The translations under genes were made by a program, and so were the position numbers. A stretch of DNA of 64,000 bases, from contig JAKZAN010000002.1 in assembly GCA_023053545.1 (NCBI GenBank), forward strand, positions 2,960,375 through 3,024,374, in the 5' to 3' direction. Under the pieces are notes generated by a model. That model was not told the origin of the DNA and did no database searches. It worked only from the letters and a program-made list of their open reading frames with translations. Positions within the stretch are counted from its first letter, which is position 1, and the number at the start of each line of letters is the position of its first letter. Below are positions 12,901 through 24,733 of the stretch, in pieces. The DNA comes from Lepidurus packardi. Its lineage: Eukaryota; Arthropoda; Branchiopoda; Notostraca; Triopsidae.

Positions 12901-15900
12901 GCTGAAAAGGTGTGGAAATTAGCCGCTTTACCACGCCCAAGTCTTTTCCTAAACGTACTTTATTCTAATTCATTGTTGACTGTGTGTGGGGGGTGTTCAG
13001 TTTGATGAGTAACTTCAACTAGTAGCTGAAGCATTTACTTTAGCCCAATGCTCATGGTTTTATTATGCAAAGTGGCCGCCACCCTCCGGGAGTCAGTTTC
13101 TTGTGTTTGCTAAGCTTTCGACAACTCCATTATACAACCATTGAGGCCTATGCAAGCAAGTCTCGAGTCATTCTCATCCTGTAACGTGGTATTTCTTATG
13201 ACTTTAGGAATGTTAAAAACTTGGCTGCCGGCATTTACTCAGTAAATGCTTTTTGCTTCAAAGTAAACCTGGGACAAGGCGTCAGTGTCTTTTGCAAACG
13301 CCATAAATGCACAGTACTTATCCTAAAAACTAAATTCCTTAAAAAAACCTCCCTTTAGTTAAAAATACTCAGAGCACACACTTCATTCGCCATTGCAATG
13401 ACTTATGGTAATGCACTTTTGTACTTTGCAAGTATCGTTTGCATAAAATGAAACTCCGAAATGTTTCCCCTGACGCTTTACAGATCTCCTTTTTACGCAT
13501 TTTCGCACGCAAAAAGAAATGAGAAGCCTTTTTTAAGAGAAGAAACACCAAAAAAGCTCTTCAAAGCGTTTTTCGTTTAGGTTTTTTTTACGAGTTGCAT
13601 AGTTTGAAAAGCGCCAGCATGATCAAGTTGACGTGGATACTTGTAAAAGTAACGTGTCTCCCTTTTCTTCTTCCCAATGCCATATGTCAAGTGGTTTTCT
13701 GTCATAAGGCGAGGCTGCCACTTGCCCCCCTTTTTTTACTTTTTTTAATCCTATATTTGACTCCCAGCAGAATAACAGAATACAGAATCCCGTCCCTGTT
13801 AGGTTCCAAGTCCGGTTTCGTTGTTGGTGTTACTTGTCGCCGCCAATTTATGTTGATCCTACAGCTGGATTTTTTTGGGCTAATATTCCCTTTCATTATT
13901 TTTATTTAAAGAAAAAAAACTAAGCATGGTATGGGAGGGCAAGCCCGTGACACAGGTCAGCGGGGTCGTTTCTTGTCGTCGAGTAATTCGATAGGGATAG
14001 CAAGAGAAGGACCATCGCCCGTGGACTCCCTCCTCTCTCGCTCTTGCTGTCTTGAGTTGTTAGGCGTACGACGGGAAACGTTCCACCGCTGGCGCCACCC
14101 AATCTTTGGAGCCCTTTTGCGACCTTTTTTCCTCCTCTTGGGTAATTTTTTGGGAAAAATAGTGAAAAAAGTACTCGCCACCTTCGGAATGCACATGTTG
14201 CAACTTGGGCAGCCCACGTTAGGTGTCATTTATCAAACCAAAACCTTATTTATTTGAAATTTTGAAATTCATTGTTCAATCGTTCGCAAAAGTTTTGTAG
14301 TTTTTCGCTAAACTCGTTTTCGTTCTCCGGGCTTAACTTAAAGGTGCAAGTTAAGATTCTCGTTCGCTGCAGAGGATCGTGAATGGCATAGTCAATTGTT
14401 TTCAAACGAAGGGATTCCGACTTCCCTAAGCTGGCGGGAAAGCTAAAAAGCCCCCCAAAAAAAGCGGATGGTGGCGTGATTTGCATGGCATAGCGCAAAC
14501 CAATTCTAAACCGCTTTGTGCACTAACGGGTTATCAAATAAGGCAAAGAACAGGTGCCGCACTAAAAGCTCAGCTGAGGGAGAGCAATTGCAGATTTCGG
14601 TAGCTTGTTCATAAGCTTGTGCCTTTCCTAGACATATATTGATAGATGAGCTTACTTCGCTTTTACCATGCTTAAGATGGCTCGAAAGATTTTTTTTTCC
14701 CCATAGCGACATTCTTAGGATAAGTACAAGTTTCTCTTTACGCTTGTTTGACTTGCGAGTCTCCAAACATGCCGTGATGCTGCTGGCATTGATGGAAGCT
14801 GTGTTTATCGAAAACGGGCTTGCTCGACATGTTTCTTGAGGATCCGAAAATGGACTATGCTAACCAGACGCTTTTATCCTTCGTTGCTTGACCATTTTTC
14901 GGCACGCCACAAGATCTCGTCTGCGTGGATGTCACTCTTACATCACCGCAAGAATGTGTCACAGTATCTATCTGCTTTAAAAACTTTATACACAGCTGCG
15001 TTTTTACAAGCCTCCCGGACTGCACCTGCTAGCTTCTTCGCAAAAGTTTTCCTTTCATCTCTTAATGCGTTCGTGTCTGTTACTCTAGCTATTGGGTCGG
15101 AATTATAGTTGCCCGTTTTTAGGAGAGACAGGTTTCTAAAGCTTTGTTTTTACGCGAATTGATTGATAGGAAAGAGAATACTGTGCTTGTGGGCCTGATA
15201 AGCCCCACGTGTATACGCGTGTATGTGTATGTGTGTAGGAAGATGGCAAGTCAAAACTCAAAAGTCAACTGCTTTTAAGGAAATAAGCGCGGGTGTCCGG
15301 TGGCACCTTGTCAGGGAAGCATCGGCAAAAGTTATTGGTGCGGCTGTCAACCGAAAAGTCGGCGGGTGCTCTTTGTGACTGCTATGGCTAATCGGAGGCT
15401 CGATAAGATTAAGAATTCTCGGAGAAGGCAAAGCAAGTGTAGTTTGAAGACCTTTCGGAGCTGTCATGCACATATGACGTGTATGTGGGGGGTAAACTGC
15501 CCCCTCTAAACCCTCTAAACACACACTTACTCACATACACATACAAATAGATCCTATAACCTTCTGCCCACAAATGAAGAACTTGTGAAAACAAATATTT
15601 GCAAAAATCTGCATCTAGGAAAATGGCAGACGGGACAAAGGAGCGAGGGGACTTACCTCCAAAGACGACCCAGGGTTTTGCTCAGTTCAGCGTTGTGCAA
15701 TTGCGGATATTGGTCAGCTAATTGGCGACGTGCTTCTTGAGCCCATACCATGAATGCATTCATGGGACGTTTCACATGAGTGTCCTTTTTATCACTAGTG
15801 GCTCTAAGAAAAATGAGATTTATAGGTTTAGTCCCTGACATTTAGAACACAATTAGTTGACATTCATTGTTGGCCTCCATTCATTGCATTGTCCCTTACA

Positions 15901-16518
15901 ACCCATTAAAAAGCTCCCCAACAGCGAAATTTGTGCCGATTTTTCACTTGGGTAACAGTGAATTTTGCAAGCCAACGGCGTTAAAGCCTGAGCTCAAGAT
16001 TCTTCCGATGAATCAACAAAGAATTTTTAGATTTCCGGTATATTTAATTATCCATCGGGTTTGTAGCTGAACCCGTAATAACATTCTTACAGTTACCCCG
16101 GACAGAGAACAAGTTTTGATGTCCATCCATATCGCTCAACTAAACTCGTTTGAGTAGAATTCTACGAACTAGCGTTTTTCCCCCTGAATATTTTAGAGTC
16201 AAATAGTCTTCCAGGGATCTTGCAGTACATAAAGAAAGAAGCTCAGCCAAAAAGATTTATGTTGAGGACTCTATGGACTTACTTGGTGGCTAGAGGAACC
16301 AAACTCCAATCGTAGCCTTGCAGTACTTTCGCGACTGCGTTGCCGATATCCGAAGGGCCAAGTTTCGGGTGTTGTTGACCAGTTCTGGTACTTTTAGCAG
16401 GCACCGTTGCGCAGTTAATGATGATCTTGGCACGAGTCAAGTCTTCATTTGTAAAGGCCTTTAGTGGGTACGGCTTGGCAGTTTGTATCAATTCGCGATT
16501 CTCCAAGACGTTTGCCAT
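9902..16518 (-). CDS. SoxE: SoxE transcription factor (Sox8/9/10, Sox100B homologue), five exons
   Basis: Sequence-specific HMG-box activator of the SoxE group, acting in the nucleus. Exons join in phase at consensus GT-AG sites: 16283-16518, 15657-15803, 11812-12141, 11320-11489 and 9902-10839, giving 606 residues. Seen in order: a dimerisation domain (about 54-78) with the hallmark [12 protein letters not shown]; a 77-residue HMG box (about 88-164) starting [14 protein letters not shown] and ending YKYQPRRRK; a Ser/Thr/Asn-rich linker; a Pro-rich stretch; a K2-like region at the start of exon 5 ([13 protein letters not shown]); and a long Ser/Asn/Tyr-rich tail ending in SNYV. One intron cuts the HMG box after LGRLW. 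I chose the ATG at 16516-16518 because its context (AAAGATGG) is strong. An upstream ATG at 16579-16581 would add 21 residues. It is transcribed divergently from a second SoxE gene. Family assignment is certain; exon ends are inferred. Confidence 0.93.
10840..11319 (-). other. SoxE intron 4
   Basis: Intron between the Pro-rich exon and the K2/transactivation exon. The donor is GTAAGC after ATGG and the acceptor follows AAATCTTAG. I see no other feature in it. Confidence 0.85.
12142..15656 (-). other. SoxE intron 2, inside the HMG box
   Basis: A 3.5-kb intron that splits the HMG-box codon for Arg after LGRLW. It holds CA/TG simple repeats near 15,200 and 15,530 and, at 14250-15110, a degenerate minus-strand stretch that may be an old coding insertion (separate entry). 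No other gene-like sequence is seen. Confidence 0.8.
14250..15110 (-). pseudogene. Possible degenerate coding remnant in SoxE intron
   Basis: On the minus strand three successive stretches stay open for about 55, 86 and 82 codons with ordinary amino-acid composition. They lie in different frames separated by stops, as expected for a decayed protein-coding insertion. The first part (about 14945-15110) is Lys/Arg/Asp-rich. I recognise no domain. It could equally be chance open frames in an intron, so confidence is low. Confidence 0.2.
15804..16282 (-). other. SoxE intron 1
   Basis: Intron of 479 bases between the dimerisation-domain exon and the HMG-box exon. The donor is GTAAGT after GCCACCAA and the acceptor is TTTTTCTTAG. 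No other feature is seen. Confidence 0.85.
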
Positions 16519-19500
16519 CTTTGAAGCCGTGTTTCTCCACTCCTTTTGTTTGTCTCCTCTTCTTTCTTTTTCAAAGTACATAAGCGTTCCTATCAACTTG
16601 CTATCGATCTTGAACTATCAGCTTGGGAACATCACTTCACAATATCACAAGGCTTCAGAAGGCTGTTCGTTTTGTATTTGCACTGCGTGAGCGAGTAAAA
16701 CCAAGAACTTTTTACGTGTGGCCACAATCAAACTAATTAAGCAACTTTCTGCGTTTGGGAAAAGGAACGTGGCGAACGAGTGTAGTCGTTTGGGAACTGC
16801 CATACGAGTCGTAAGTGGATAGAGTTGAAGCTGGTTCGTGTGGCAAATGCTGGCTGGTACTTGGAGCGCGGACGGAAAGACTTGGACTCGTGAGCGGGAG
16901 TTATACTTTCGCATATAGGGAGCTCCGCGCTGTGCTCAGCAGGCGGACGGCACGAGCTCCAATCACGAGTTAGTTCACAGACTTGGTCCTCTCCTAATTG
17001 GCGACCGACTAACAAGGATTCACGCCCTGGCCAGCGCTTTGTCTCGCCGTGATAGAGAACCTCTCGACAGCTATTTTTTTTATTAGGGGAGGGGAGGGGG
17101 GGGGGGGGGACTTGCGCTATGTTGAAGCTCTCTTTTCTCTCTTTCTCTCCCTGTTTCTGACTCTTACCCCACGCTTCTTATTTGCACCTTTCTGACGCTA
17201 TCAACTGGAATGTCTAACGTATTTGATAAACCTTTGCTCCCCCCAACACATGAAAACTAAACGTGTGTGCCTCCTAAGCTTCGTAATTGTACCACTTGTT
17301 CGCCTTGAGTTGAATAATCCAAACTTGAACGGTTTCACAAGTGGTCTGATTGTTTACTTCGTTTTGTATGCCAAAAATTCTTGTACAACTTTATAGCGAA
17401 AACGAAAATGGATATTAATGAGTCGTGCTTTTGTTTTTGTTTTTTGGGGTTGTAGGTCCAGTTTGTGGGTGGCTGCGACTTGGATCGCCTGGCGGGAGAC
17501 TCTTTACCGCCATGTTTTTCGATAACATCATCATCTCTGCGTGTGACTGTTTTTGCTCAGCTTTGGCGGCAATTTTCCTCCAGCGCAAAACGTCATGATA
17601 TGCATTTTCGTTCGAAAAACCAGCTGATTTTCCAAGGGACCGAAACATCTTGCTGTGGTTTAGGTACGAGTTGTTTCTAGAGATTAACACGCAGCTTGAT
17701 AGCTCGCATTACTTGACCATATGTGGATTTCGAAAAAGTAGGCAAAAACTAATAATAAATAAGACAAAAAAATCGGTCCGTGGGCGACACTGAGTTAACA
17801 CGAGGAGCATATACATGCTCCTCTCTACAAAAAAAGGATTTCAAGGGTCATGCGCTAAGAGGTCGTGGAATGCAATGTCGGCTCTAATTGAGCTATTTGA
17901 GCGTCCTTTTCCTTTTTGCGCCGTTGGCCGGGCAAGTTAGCGAGTTATCCATCCACGGAAGAAGACACTTCCGCCAAGGCCTCCCGACAAACCGAAAATC
18001 TAACCCCTTTTTGTCGCCAAAGCCATATAGAGTCACGTGACTTGAAAAGTTTCAGTTTCGGCCTTTTGAAGGTTGGAAGGCTTTACAAGGGAGAAAATGA
18101 CCAGATGAAGAAGATGTGGGAGGAGGAGACTCAACATGCGTTTGAAGTGTGAGATTCTGCCGAAAATCTTCCGAGGGAGAGGGAGGGGAAGCGGGGCGAT
18201 GGGAACTTCTTAATGGCTTGCGGTGAACAAATGATTGTTCCAACGGCGGCTTTGACTTGGCCCCTTGACCGTCAACTCTTGCTGTATTCCAAATAACTTA
18301 CTTACTGCCGTTTTCCGCTTTAGCCGGAGCCCCAAAATTTGAACCCCGATCCGCTTGGTGTCGCAGCGGGGCGATTCACGAAATCACGATCCATGAGTAA
18401 ACAATTCCAGTCAGTTGCATTCGATTCACAGTTTGGTAAGATTGTCCAAGAGTTTTCAAAGTATCTTTTTTTATGTGGTTTCTCCCATTTTGTGTGTTTA
18501 AGACGCTAATGCACGATTGTTTGGTTCGGAAATACGGTTCGCATTCGAATGTGCCGTGGTCGCTTATAGAGCGGGAGGGGCAGGTTGGTTTTCCTCTCAG
18601 TAAAAGTGAACATCAAAGGCAAAAGACCGACATGCTTTTCCCACGATGATCTTCATAACGTTCCATTTTTAGCCCCCGCCGTGCCACGTTTAGGACTCTT
18701 TCGTCATTCATACAAGAAAAAGAAGAAATCTACCTTTTTTGTTATTGTCTGTCACGCCATGTTAAGGACAATGAAATTGAAACAAACAACGCGTGGACAA
18801 TCATGAAATCGTCTGGCAAAAAGGTCTGGGGAACATTTGTGGGGACATTGAGCTAAAAATCAATTGCCAATTTGAGAGAAACATGAAACCGAAACATAAG
18901 TCAAAAGTTTAGCCGAGAGGGTGAAACTCTATGGTTGTTGAAGACCTCCCAACATAGGTCAACAATGAAAAGACCCGGATGGAATTTCATGCTCCCCACA
19001 AAATATATACACAAACAGCATCCTGATCCATCTCGTCTTGCTTGAATTTTCATCTCGAAATTCCACTAAAAATTATTTTAAACTCCGGGTTTTGTAATAA
19101 AAAAAAAAAAAAAAAAAGAAAAAGGAAACAAAACATATGTATGCGCTAATTCTTGTTAATTAACAAGAAGCATTCTAGTCATTTCAAATCATTGCGCTTT
19201 ATTTCACGGAAGCCCCACTTGTTTGTCTTGAAACACCGGTTTGGCCTTCGTTAAAAACATAAACGTTCTGGGGGATTTGCGATTTCTGACCATGATTCAA
19301 GGAGTTACTTAAAAGCACAGCATCGTAATCATCTTGTCTTTCCTAATGTTATTTTTTAAAAGTTCCCAAAGTTTGTCCGAAAAGAGCTCATACTATAAAA
19401 CGTGTAAAAGTTGGATACATTTGCGCTGTACAAAACTAGACATTTTTATAATAAAACACTGAATCACGTAGTACAGCACAGCATCCTCAGCACCTCAGTC

Positions 19501-20772
19501 CAAAATCCACTCATTTCAGCGTTAGAAGCTAATTTAGCATGCGTTGTCAGAAACATGTGAATTAGGTGCCAGTTTAATCTATAAGCCTGTTTTTTCATAA
19601 TGAAAGGATAATTTACCTAACCAAAAGCAGAGCATACTCATTGTCTCAGCTCTGTCCTAAAAAAAATACGAAAATTCAATAATTTGACTTAAATGCGTTG
19701 ATCTTTAAGCGGATTAATTAGCCATTGATACACGTTTGTGAGTGTAAGGTGTTTTGATTGTGAACATGAAATTACCAAGCGAAGTCAAAGTGACTTAATC
19801 ATTTCAATCTTCCTTAACATTCTTAATAGTTTGCGTAATTTAAATAAAAGCGCTTGTTTTCTATTCTCATAAAGACAGAAAAATGCATGGATTAGGTGAT
19901 ATAGTAACATTTTGTGGAACCAGGGAGTTTAGTCAATGAACTACAGTGAAAACTCGTTCCTATCGTTCGCTTAAAACAACCCCAACTTTTGGTTTAAATC
20001 GCTAAGTTTGGCGTCCGCTAAAAAAAAAAAGAAAAAAAGAATGTAAATTAGCTGCTAATTACATTTTGTGAAGCTAGTGGGTTTTGACAAGGAACTACTG
20101 AATTACCTAACCTAAAAGGCGCGGTTTTTTTGGAGATGGCATGAAACGAGGAGCGGCCTCCAAGTGTGTGAGAATTGTCTTGCCCTTTTCAAAGACTTCT
20201 TTTGTTGTAGTGTGTAGCTTCCTCCGTTTCCATTCCCCAAACGCTTTTCCCAACCCCAGGAAAGTTCGTCGTGTGCCAGTAATGGCAGCGATGTGAGAAG
20301 CCCATGATTTGTCAGAAATATGGGTGACTTGAAAACCTGGGAAGAGGACATTAGCAAGTCAATTGGCGAACTTCTTGAGGCCAAAAGATGCAACAGAGAG
20401 GAGAGAAGTAGCGACGACAAGGCTTTGGACCCGGACCAGCCAGCTAAAGCAGCAAGGTTTTGGCGACTTCATCAAGGAGGAGCTTTTCAAGCCACTGTCC
20501 GTGTGCCACGATGAAAGAGATAATAACGCCTTGTGTTTTCACCTAGCAGACTTGGCGCGAGCGTGACGAATAGTGGGTCATATCTGACCGTTTCTCCAAA
20601 GGTAATAAACGCTTCTAGTTAAATGGAACAGTTTTCCAAATGTGACAGTTTTTCGCCCCCTAAGCCCTGATCAACGATATTTCCCTATTAATTCTGTGTG
20701 CCTTGTGTATTTCTGTGTATGTGTCGGCTCCAGGGATTTGTAGCTGTTATTCCGCTCGTTAGAAGGATTTTA
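16519..20772. promoter_or_regulatory. Shared 5' region of the two divergent SoxE genes
   Basis: The 4.25-kb interval between the chosen start codons of two divergent SoxE paralogues. It must contain both 5' UTRs and promoters and could hold shared enhancers. A 14-G run lies at 17096-17109 and an A-rich tract near 19,100. A consensus-like donor (CAAAG then GTAATA at about 20600) and a possible acceptor (CTCCAG at about 20733) suggest that the plus-strand gene has a spliced leader here. No core promoter element could be placed with confidence. Confidence 0.45.
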
Positions 20773-23700
20773 ATGAGTATGGAGAGAACTGAGCTGGGGG
20801 AAACCCGGGCAACTTTGGAGACGACGGTCTGCAAATTACTGCATGGTAAATATAACGGGATTCTCCTACAAGTTTTATTACAAATATTTTCGGGAAGTTT
20901 TTTGGTAAACTTGGTTCTTTTCGTTGGTTGAGACCCCGTTGCAAGAGTTTCAAAGGAAAAGAGCTCTACAGTCATTGGTTAGTTTCTAAGCCTTGCATGA
21001 GGTTCTGATTAGAGTGAATTTCAATCAAGCGATAACTACTGCATGCCAAGACACATGTTGACTTACGGCAGATAAGCTACAAAGCTAAGAGAAAAGTCCG
21101 CAATAGTCAACACAAGGGAAATGGTTCCTGTTTTTTTTTTTCTTAAATTTTACTTTAACCTTGATCGGGAGACAAAAAAACTTGGATGTCTTCAAGAAAA
21201 TGGAAAAAGAGTATTGAACATATGGGGTTGTAGTTAATTGATAAAGTGTGTTCTTAAAGAGGAGCAAATCGATTCGTACTCGTTAGCCTTTTGGTTACCC
21301 TAAAAGGGCAACAATCGAACGTTTTGTGGTCTTGTAAGGGTTATGCAACGGGAATTTGAGTTCAGATCTCTTTATTTTTTCGTTGTTACAGACTACAAAG
21401 CTGTTTTGATTCCTCCGACACAACAAACTCAACGCCCAGCGCGTCCCTTGCATATCAAACGTCCCATGAATGCCTTTATGGTGTGGGCCCAAGCCGCTCG
21501 GAAACAGTTATCCGAGCAATATCCTCAGCTTCATAATGCGGATTTGAGCAAAACCTTGGGCAAAATGTGGAAGTAAGATGTCTTTTTCATTTTAAGCGCA
21601 ATTTTATACATTTTACGGGCCAGTTGCAGCATTATTTGGTTACGTCGATTGCAGCCTTGATTAGATTCAATGTGAATGTAACAACTATGAATATAGCTAA
21701 CCATATAATGCCCAACCATTGGAGCATTGATATAAACAATGAATGTAACCAACTGAGAGACAAGTCATTATTGATGTGTACGGTTGCTTGCGGGGTTGGG
21801 TACATTCACTCTTGCCTGTATTGCCTTTCTGTTCATTGGTTAAATTCTTTGTTTACATTAATTGTTTGTTATATTCTTGCGTGAGGCTAAGTGATGAATT
21901 TTCTTGTTGCTCGTTTTGTTTGTTCGAATGACAGGAAACTATCGGAAGTGGAGAAAGAGCCGTTTCAGAATGAAGCCAATCGCTTGCGCATCGACCATAA
22001 AAAACAGCATCCTAATTACAAGGTAATTGAGCATTTTAGGGGAACAGTTTGAGAACAAAAGCATCCTTTTTTGTCCCTACTCCCGCATTCTTCACTCTCC
22101 CCCTTTTCTTCTTCAGCGTGTGAGTTATTAAACATGTTTATTTGTGGGACACGCTAGTACCAACCCCGGAGACGAAAGCCAAGCCGAACTGTGGCTGGTC
22201 TCATGCATGGACATGGCACCGCCGCCGATACCGCCGACGGAAGCTTGACTCATCACGCGCATACAAACAGGTAATTGTTGATGTTGACTCCCATAAAAAT
22301 GTCGCCCAACCTAGTCATTTCGTACCGCCTAATTTATCACTAGTAACCTCCCACAACGTTCTCTGTACTCGAATCCTAAATTTTCGTAACCTTTAGGCTT
22401 ATAGCAAATAATTAATTTAAAAGTCCTTTATGTCGTAAGAAAGGCGTTAATTTTCGCAAGGAATTCCTTAGTTAACAATTAATAAAAATCTGAAAAATAG
22501 CAATTCAACTACATCATTTCAATAGAAATTGCTAATGAATTAAATGAATTTCTTCGACTTGGGCTGTAGTATAAAAATTAATTATACTGTATTAAATTGG
22601 CTATAATTAGTTTGACAAAGTAGAAATAAGTTATCTAATGAGTGACGGTGAAGTCACGGTAATTTAACTATTACTTGCGTTTTGGGCCAAGTTTATTGCG
22701 TATTGTCGGTAGGGCAGCTTTTTGTTTTCATTAAATAGCATTTTTTTTAAGGGCAGTGAGTAAGAGTTCGAAAGGCTTACTTTGTGTAAACTTAACTAGC
22801 CGCAAAACGCGGAAGAGGATTGAGGTGCTGTGTTGTCTGGCCACAGTAATCTTGTATAGCTGTTAAGGCAGTAATAGTCATGTTAATGTGGCTGGCTAAC
22901 GCCGGCTTTGCTCTGGTGACTGCCGACGAACCTGACCGGCAAGCGTTAGGGAGGTAAGAGCATTTCCGAAGCGTGGCAAGGTAAAAGTTCCCTCGACCGA
23001 CACACAACACAAGGCTCATCTTTTAGGAGGTTGGAGCCCCGGCACCGCTCGTAAAATGAAATGCAACGTTGAGGGCGAACACTGCGCGTCTTTGTGTGGT
23101 ACGACGAGCCACGTGGTCGGAAACCGGAAAGGTGTTTAGATTCCGCCGACAGGCCAGATCCCGCGTAGTGTAGTACTTACCCATACCCTGGGGAGTTATG
23201 GCTTTGCGCAAAATTTATGGCATATGCTTTCAAGAGCAAAACAGGGGCAAGAAGATGGGAAAAAAATACATATCTGACCTGCTGGAAACGTTCTTGACAA
23301 GAAAGATTAGGATAAAAAAAATGGACTAAGAATTAGGAGTAATGGAAGGGAGACCTCCATGTTGAATGATCTTAGCAGAGCTTCAAGTCGCAGTTTCCAG
23401 TTTTCTGCAGTGAGATTCATTAGTCGGCTTTGGTGACAGCTAGAAACAGACGATGCGTGCCAAAAACCTTCCCCTTCAACCCTCCACCCTTCTTTTTTGT
23501 TATTCTGGAGGAAAGGGGCGTGGTAAAGTTGGGCTAAAACACGCCTATGAACAAACGCTGAGCTCCCGTGGAGCGTATCTAGGAATGTGACGGGTTTTGC
23601 CTGAGCAAATCCGATCCTTCAAACTGAACTGCAGAGAATATTTCTTCCTTTCTGTTCATTGAACCGTAAAAGTGTAAATATTTCAATGTTGAAAGCAAAT

Positions 23701-24603
23701 GCTTGTGGTGCGTTTCAGGTTAATTTACTCGATTGTAATAAGTTGTTGCCTTTCGTAATTTTTTCAGGAAAAACGTTAAGGTGGCGGTAGAGACAGACCA
23801 CGAATATGAACGTGAAGCACGAGAATGTTCGATGGCAACCAGTCCTCCCACGCCTCCCAAAACCCCTCAGCATACGTTGCTTATGCAAAAGTAAGTATAA
23901 TTACCATGCTGACTTGCAAGTTTGCGGAGAAAACAATAACTTTATTATTTTTACTTTTATCTTCGTCTGAAATTTATTAGGAAAAAAGCTTCGAATTCAG
24001 TGCCAGGATACCGACCTGAAGCTAACGGTTGTAACTCTTCCGCGCGTGAATTGCGAGCGAACGTTTTTGAGCGTGAGCCGCCATCTTGGACTCATGGGTT
24101 TGTCAACAACATGCGGAAAATTCCTGTTTCTTCTTAGTAAGTGGAATAACTTGTTTGAAAAAGAGATTTTAATTCATGCAATGACATGAAGCTCGGGCAT
24201 GGATGCGAATGACTTGCGGCTGAACAATCCGTACGGCAGTTGTGATGCTAGCTCAGTTAATGCCAATTTGGTCAAACGGGATTGTGGGCTAACGACGTAT
24301 TCCGCACCTGCCAATGACATCAGAGCGTGTGCGCCTTCGTCAAGAATGGTTGGCATGTCGTTCCGAGAAACTGGGCGCTCTGACCCGAATAATTTCTACA
24401 TGCGTGAGCCACCACCCTCGTATTTGTCTAATTACGGACCCAGTAGTTTATATGACACGCGGTCTAATTATTCCGTGGAACTGCTGCCTGGGGGCATCAA
24501 TCAGTCCAATGCTGCTTCTGCTACTGTGTCGATGTATGAAGCTTCGGCTCATGATACGTCTTACGACTTCGGGTTCCAACCTTACATGAACAGTCAACGT
24601 TAA
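20773..24603 (+). CDS. SoxE: Divergent second SoxE paralogue, seven exons
   Basis: A second SoxE-type HMG factor. Exons that join in phase: 20773-20845, 21392-21572, 21935-22022, 22158-22270, 23768-23890, 23981-24136 and 24192-24603, giving 381 residues. Joining exons 1 and 2 rebuilds a degenerate dimerisation domain ([13 protein letters not shown], against [13 protein letters not shown] in the neighbour). The HMG box (about 45-121) starts [19 protein letters not shown] and ends [10 protein letters not shown], differing from the neighbour at about 23 of 77 positions. One intron splits the box at the same place as in the neighbour (after GKMW); an additional one lies between NYK and [18 protein letters not shown] stretch follows, then a Tyr/Asn/Ser-rich tail ending NSQR. 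No clear K2 motif is seen. The first ATG is uncertain, since the frame stays open upstream and an upstream exon may exist. The divergent arrangement suggests local inverted duplication. Confidence 0.85.
22271..23767 (+). other. Intron 4 of the second SoxE gene
   Basis: An intron of 1.5 kb after the exon that ends the HMG box. It is AT-rich over 22,400-22,780 and more GC-balanced after that. I see no gene or repeat in it. Confidence 0.75.
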
Positions 24604-24733
24604 AAAAAGTGAACGTGTCGATAAGGATTATTCTTGCGAGAAAGCTCCCAATAGCACAAGAGATGTAGGTTTTATTTGAGTTAGTTAAACAATATAAAAA
24701 AAAAAACACACTAACGGTTTCTTTTGTGGTCAA
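24604..24733. terminator. Shared 3' interval of convergent SoxE paralogue and TSSC4 genes
   Basis: Only 130 bases separate the two stop codons. The minus strand carries AATAAA at 24671-24676 for TSSC4. The plus strand has an A-rich AATATAAAA at about 24691 that may serve the SoxE paralogue. The two 3' UTRs probably overlap in antisense. Confidence 0.5.

Noticed and set aside
20320-20514. Upstream first exon of the second SoxE gene starting MGDLKTWEED
   Set aside because: No donor in this frame could be joined in phase to 20773, and it does not resemble the N-terminus of the paralogue. Left as unresolved 5' sequence.
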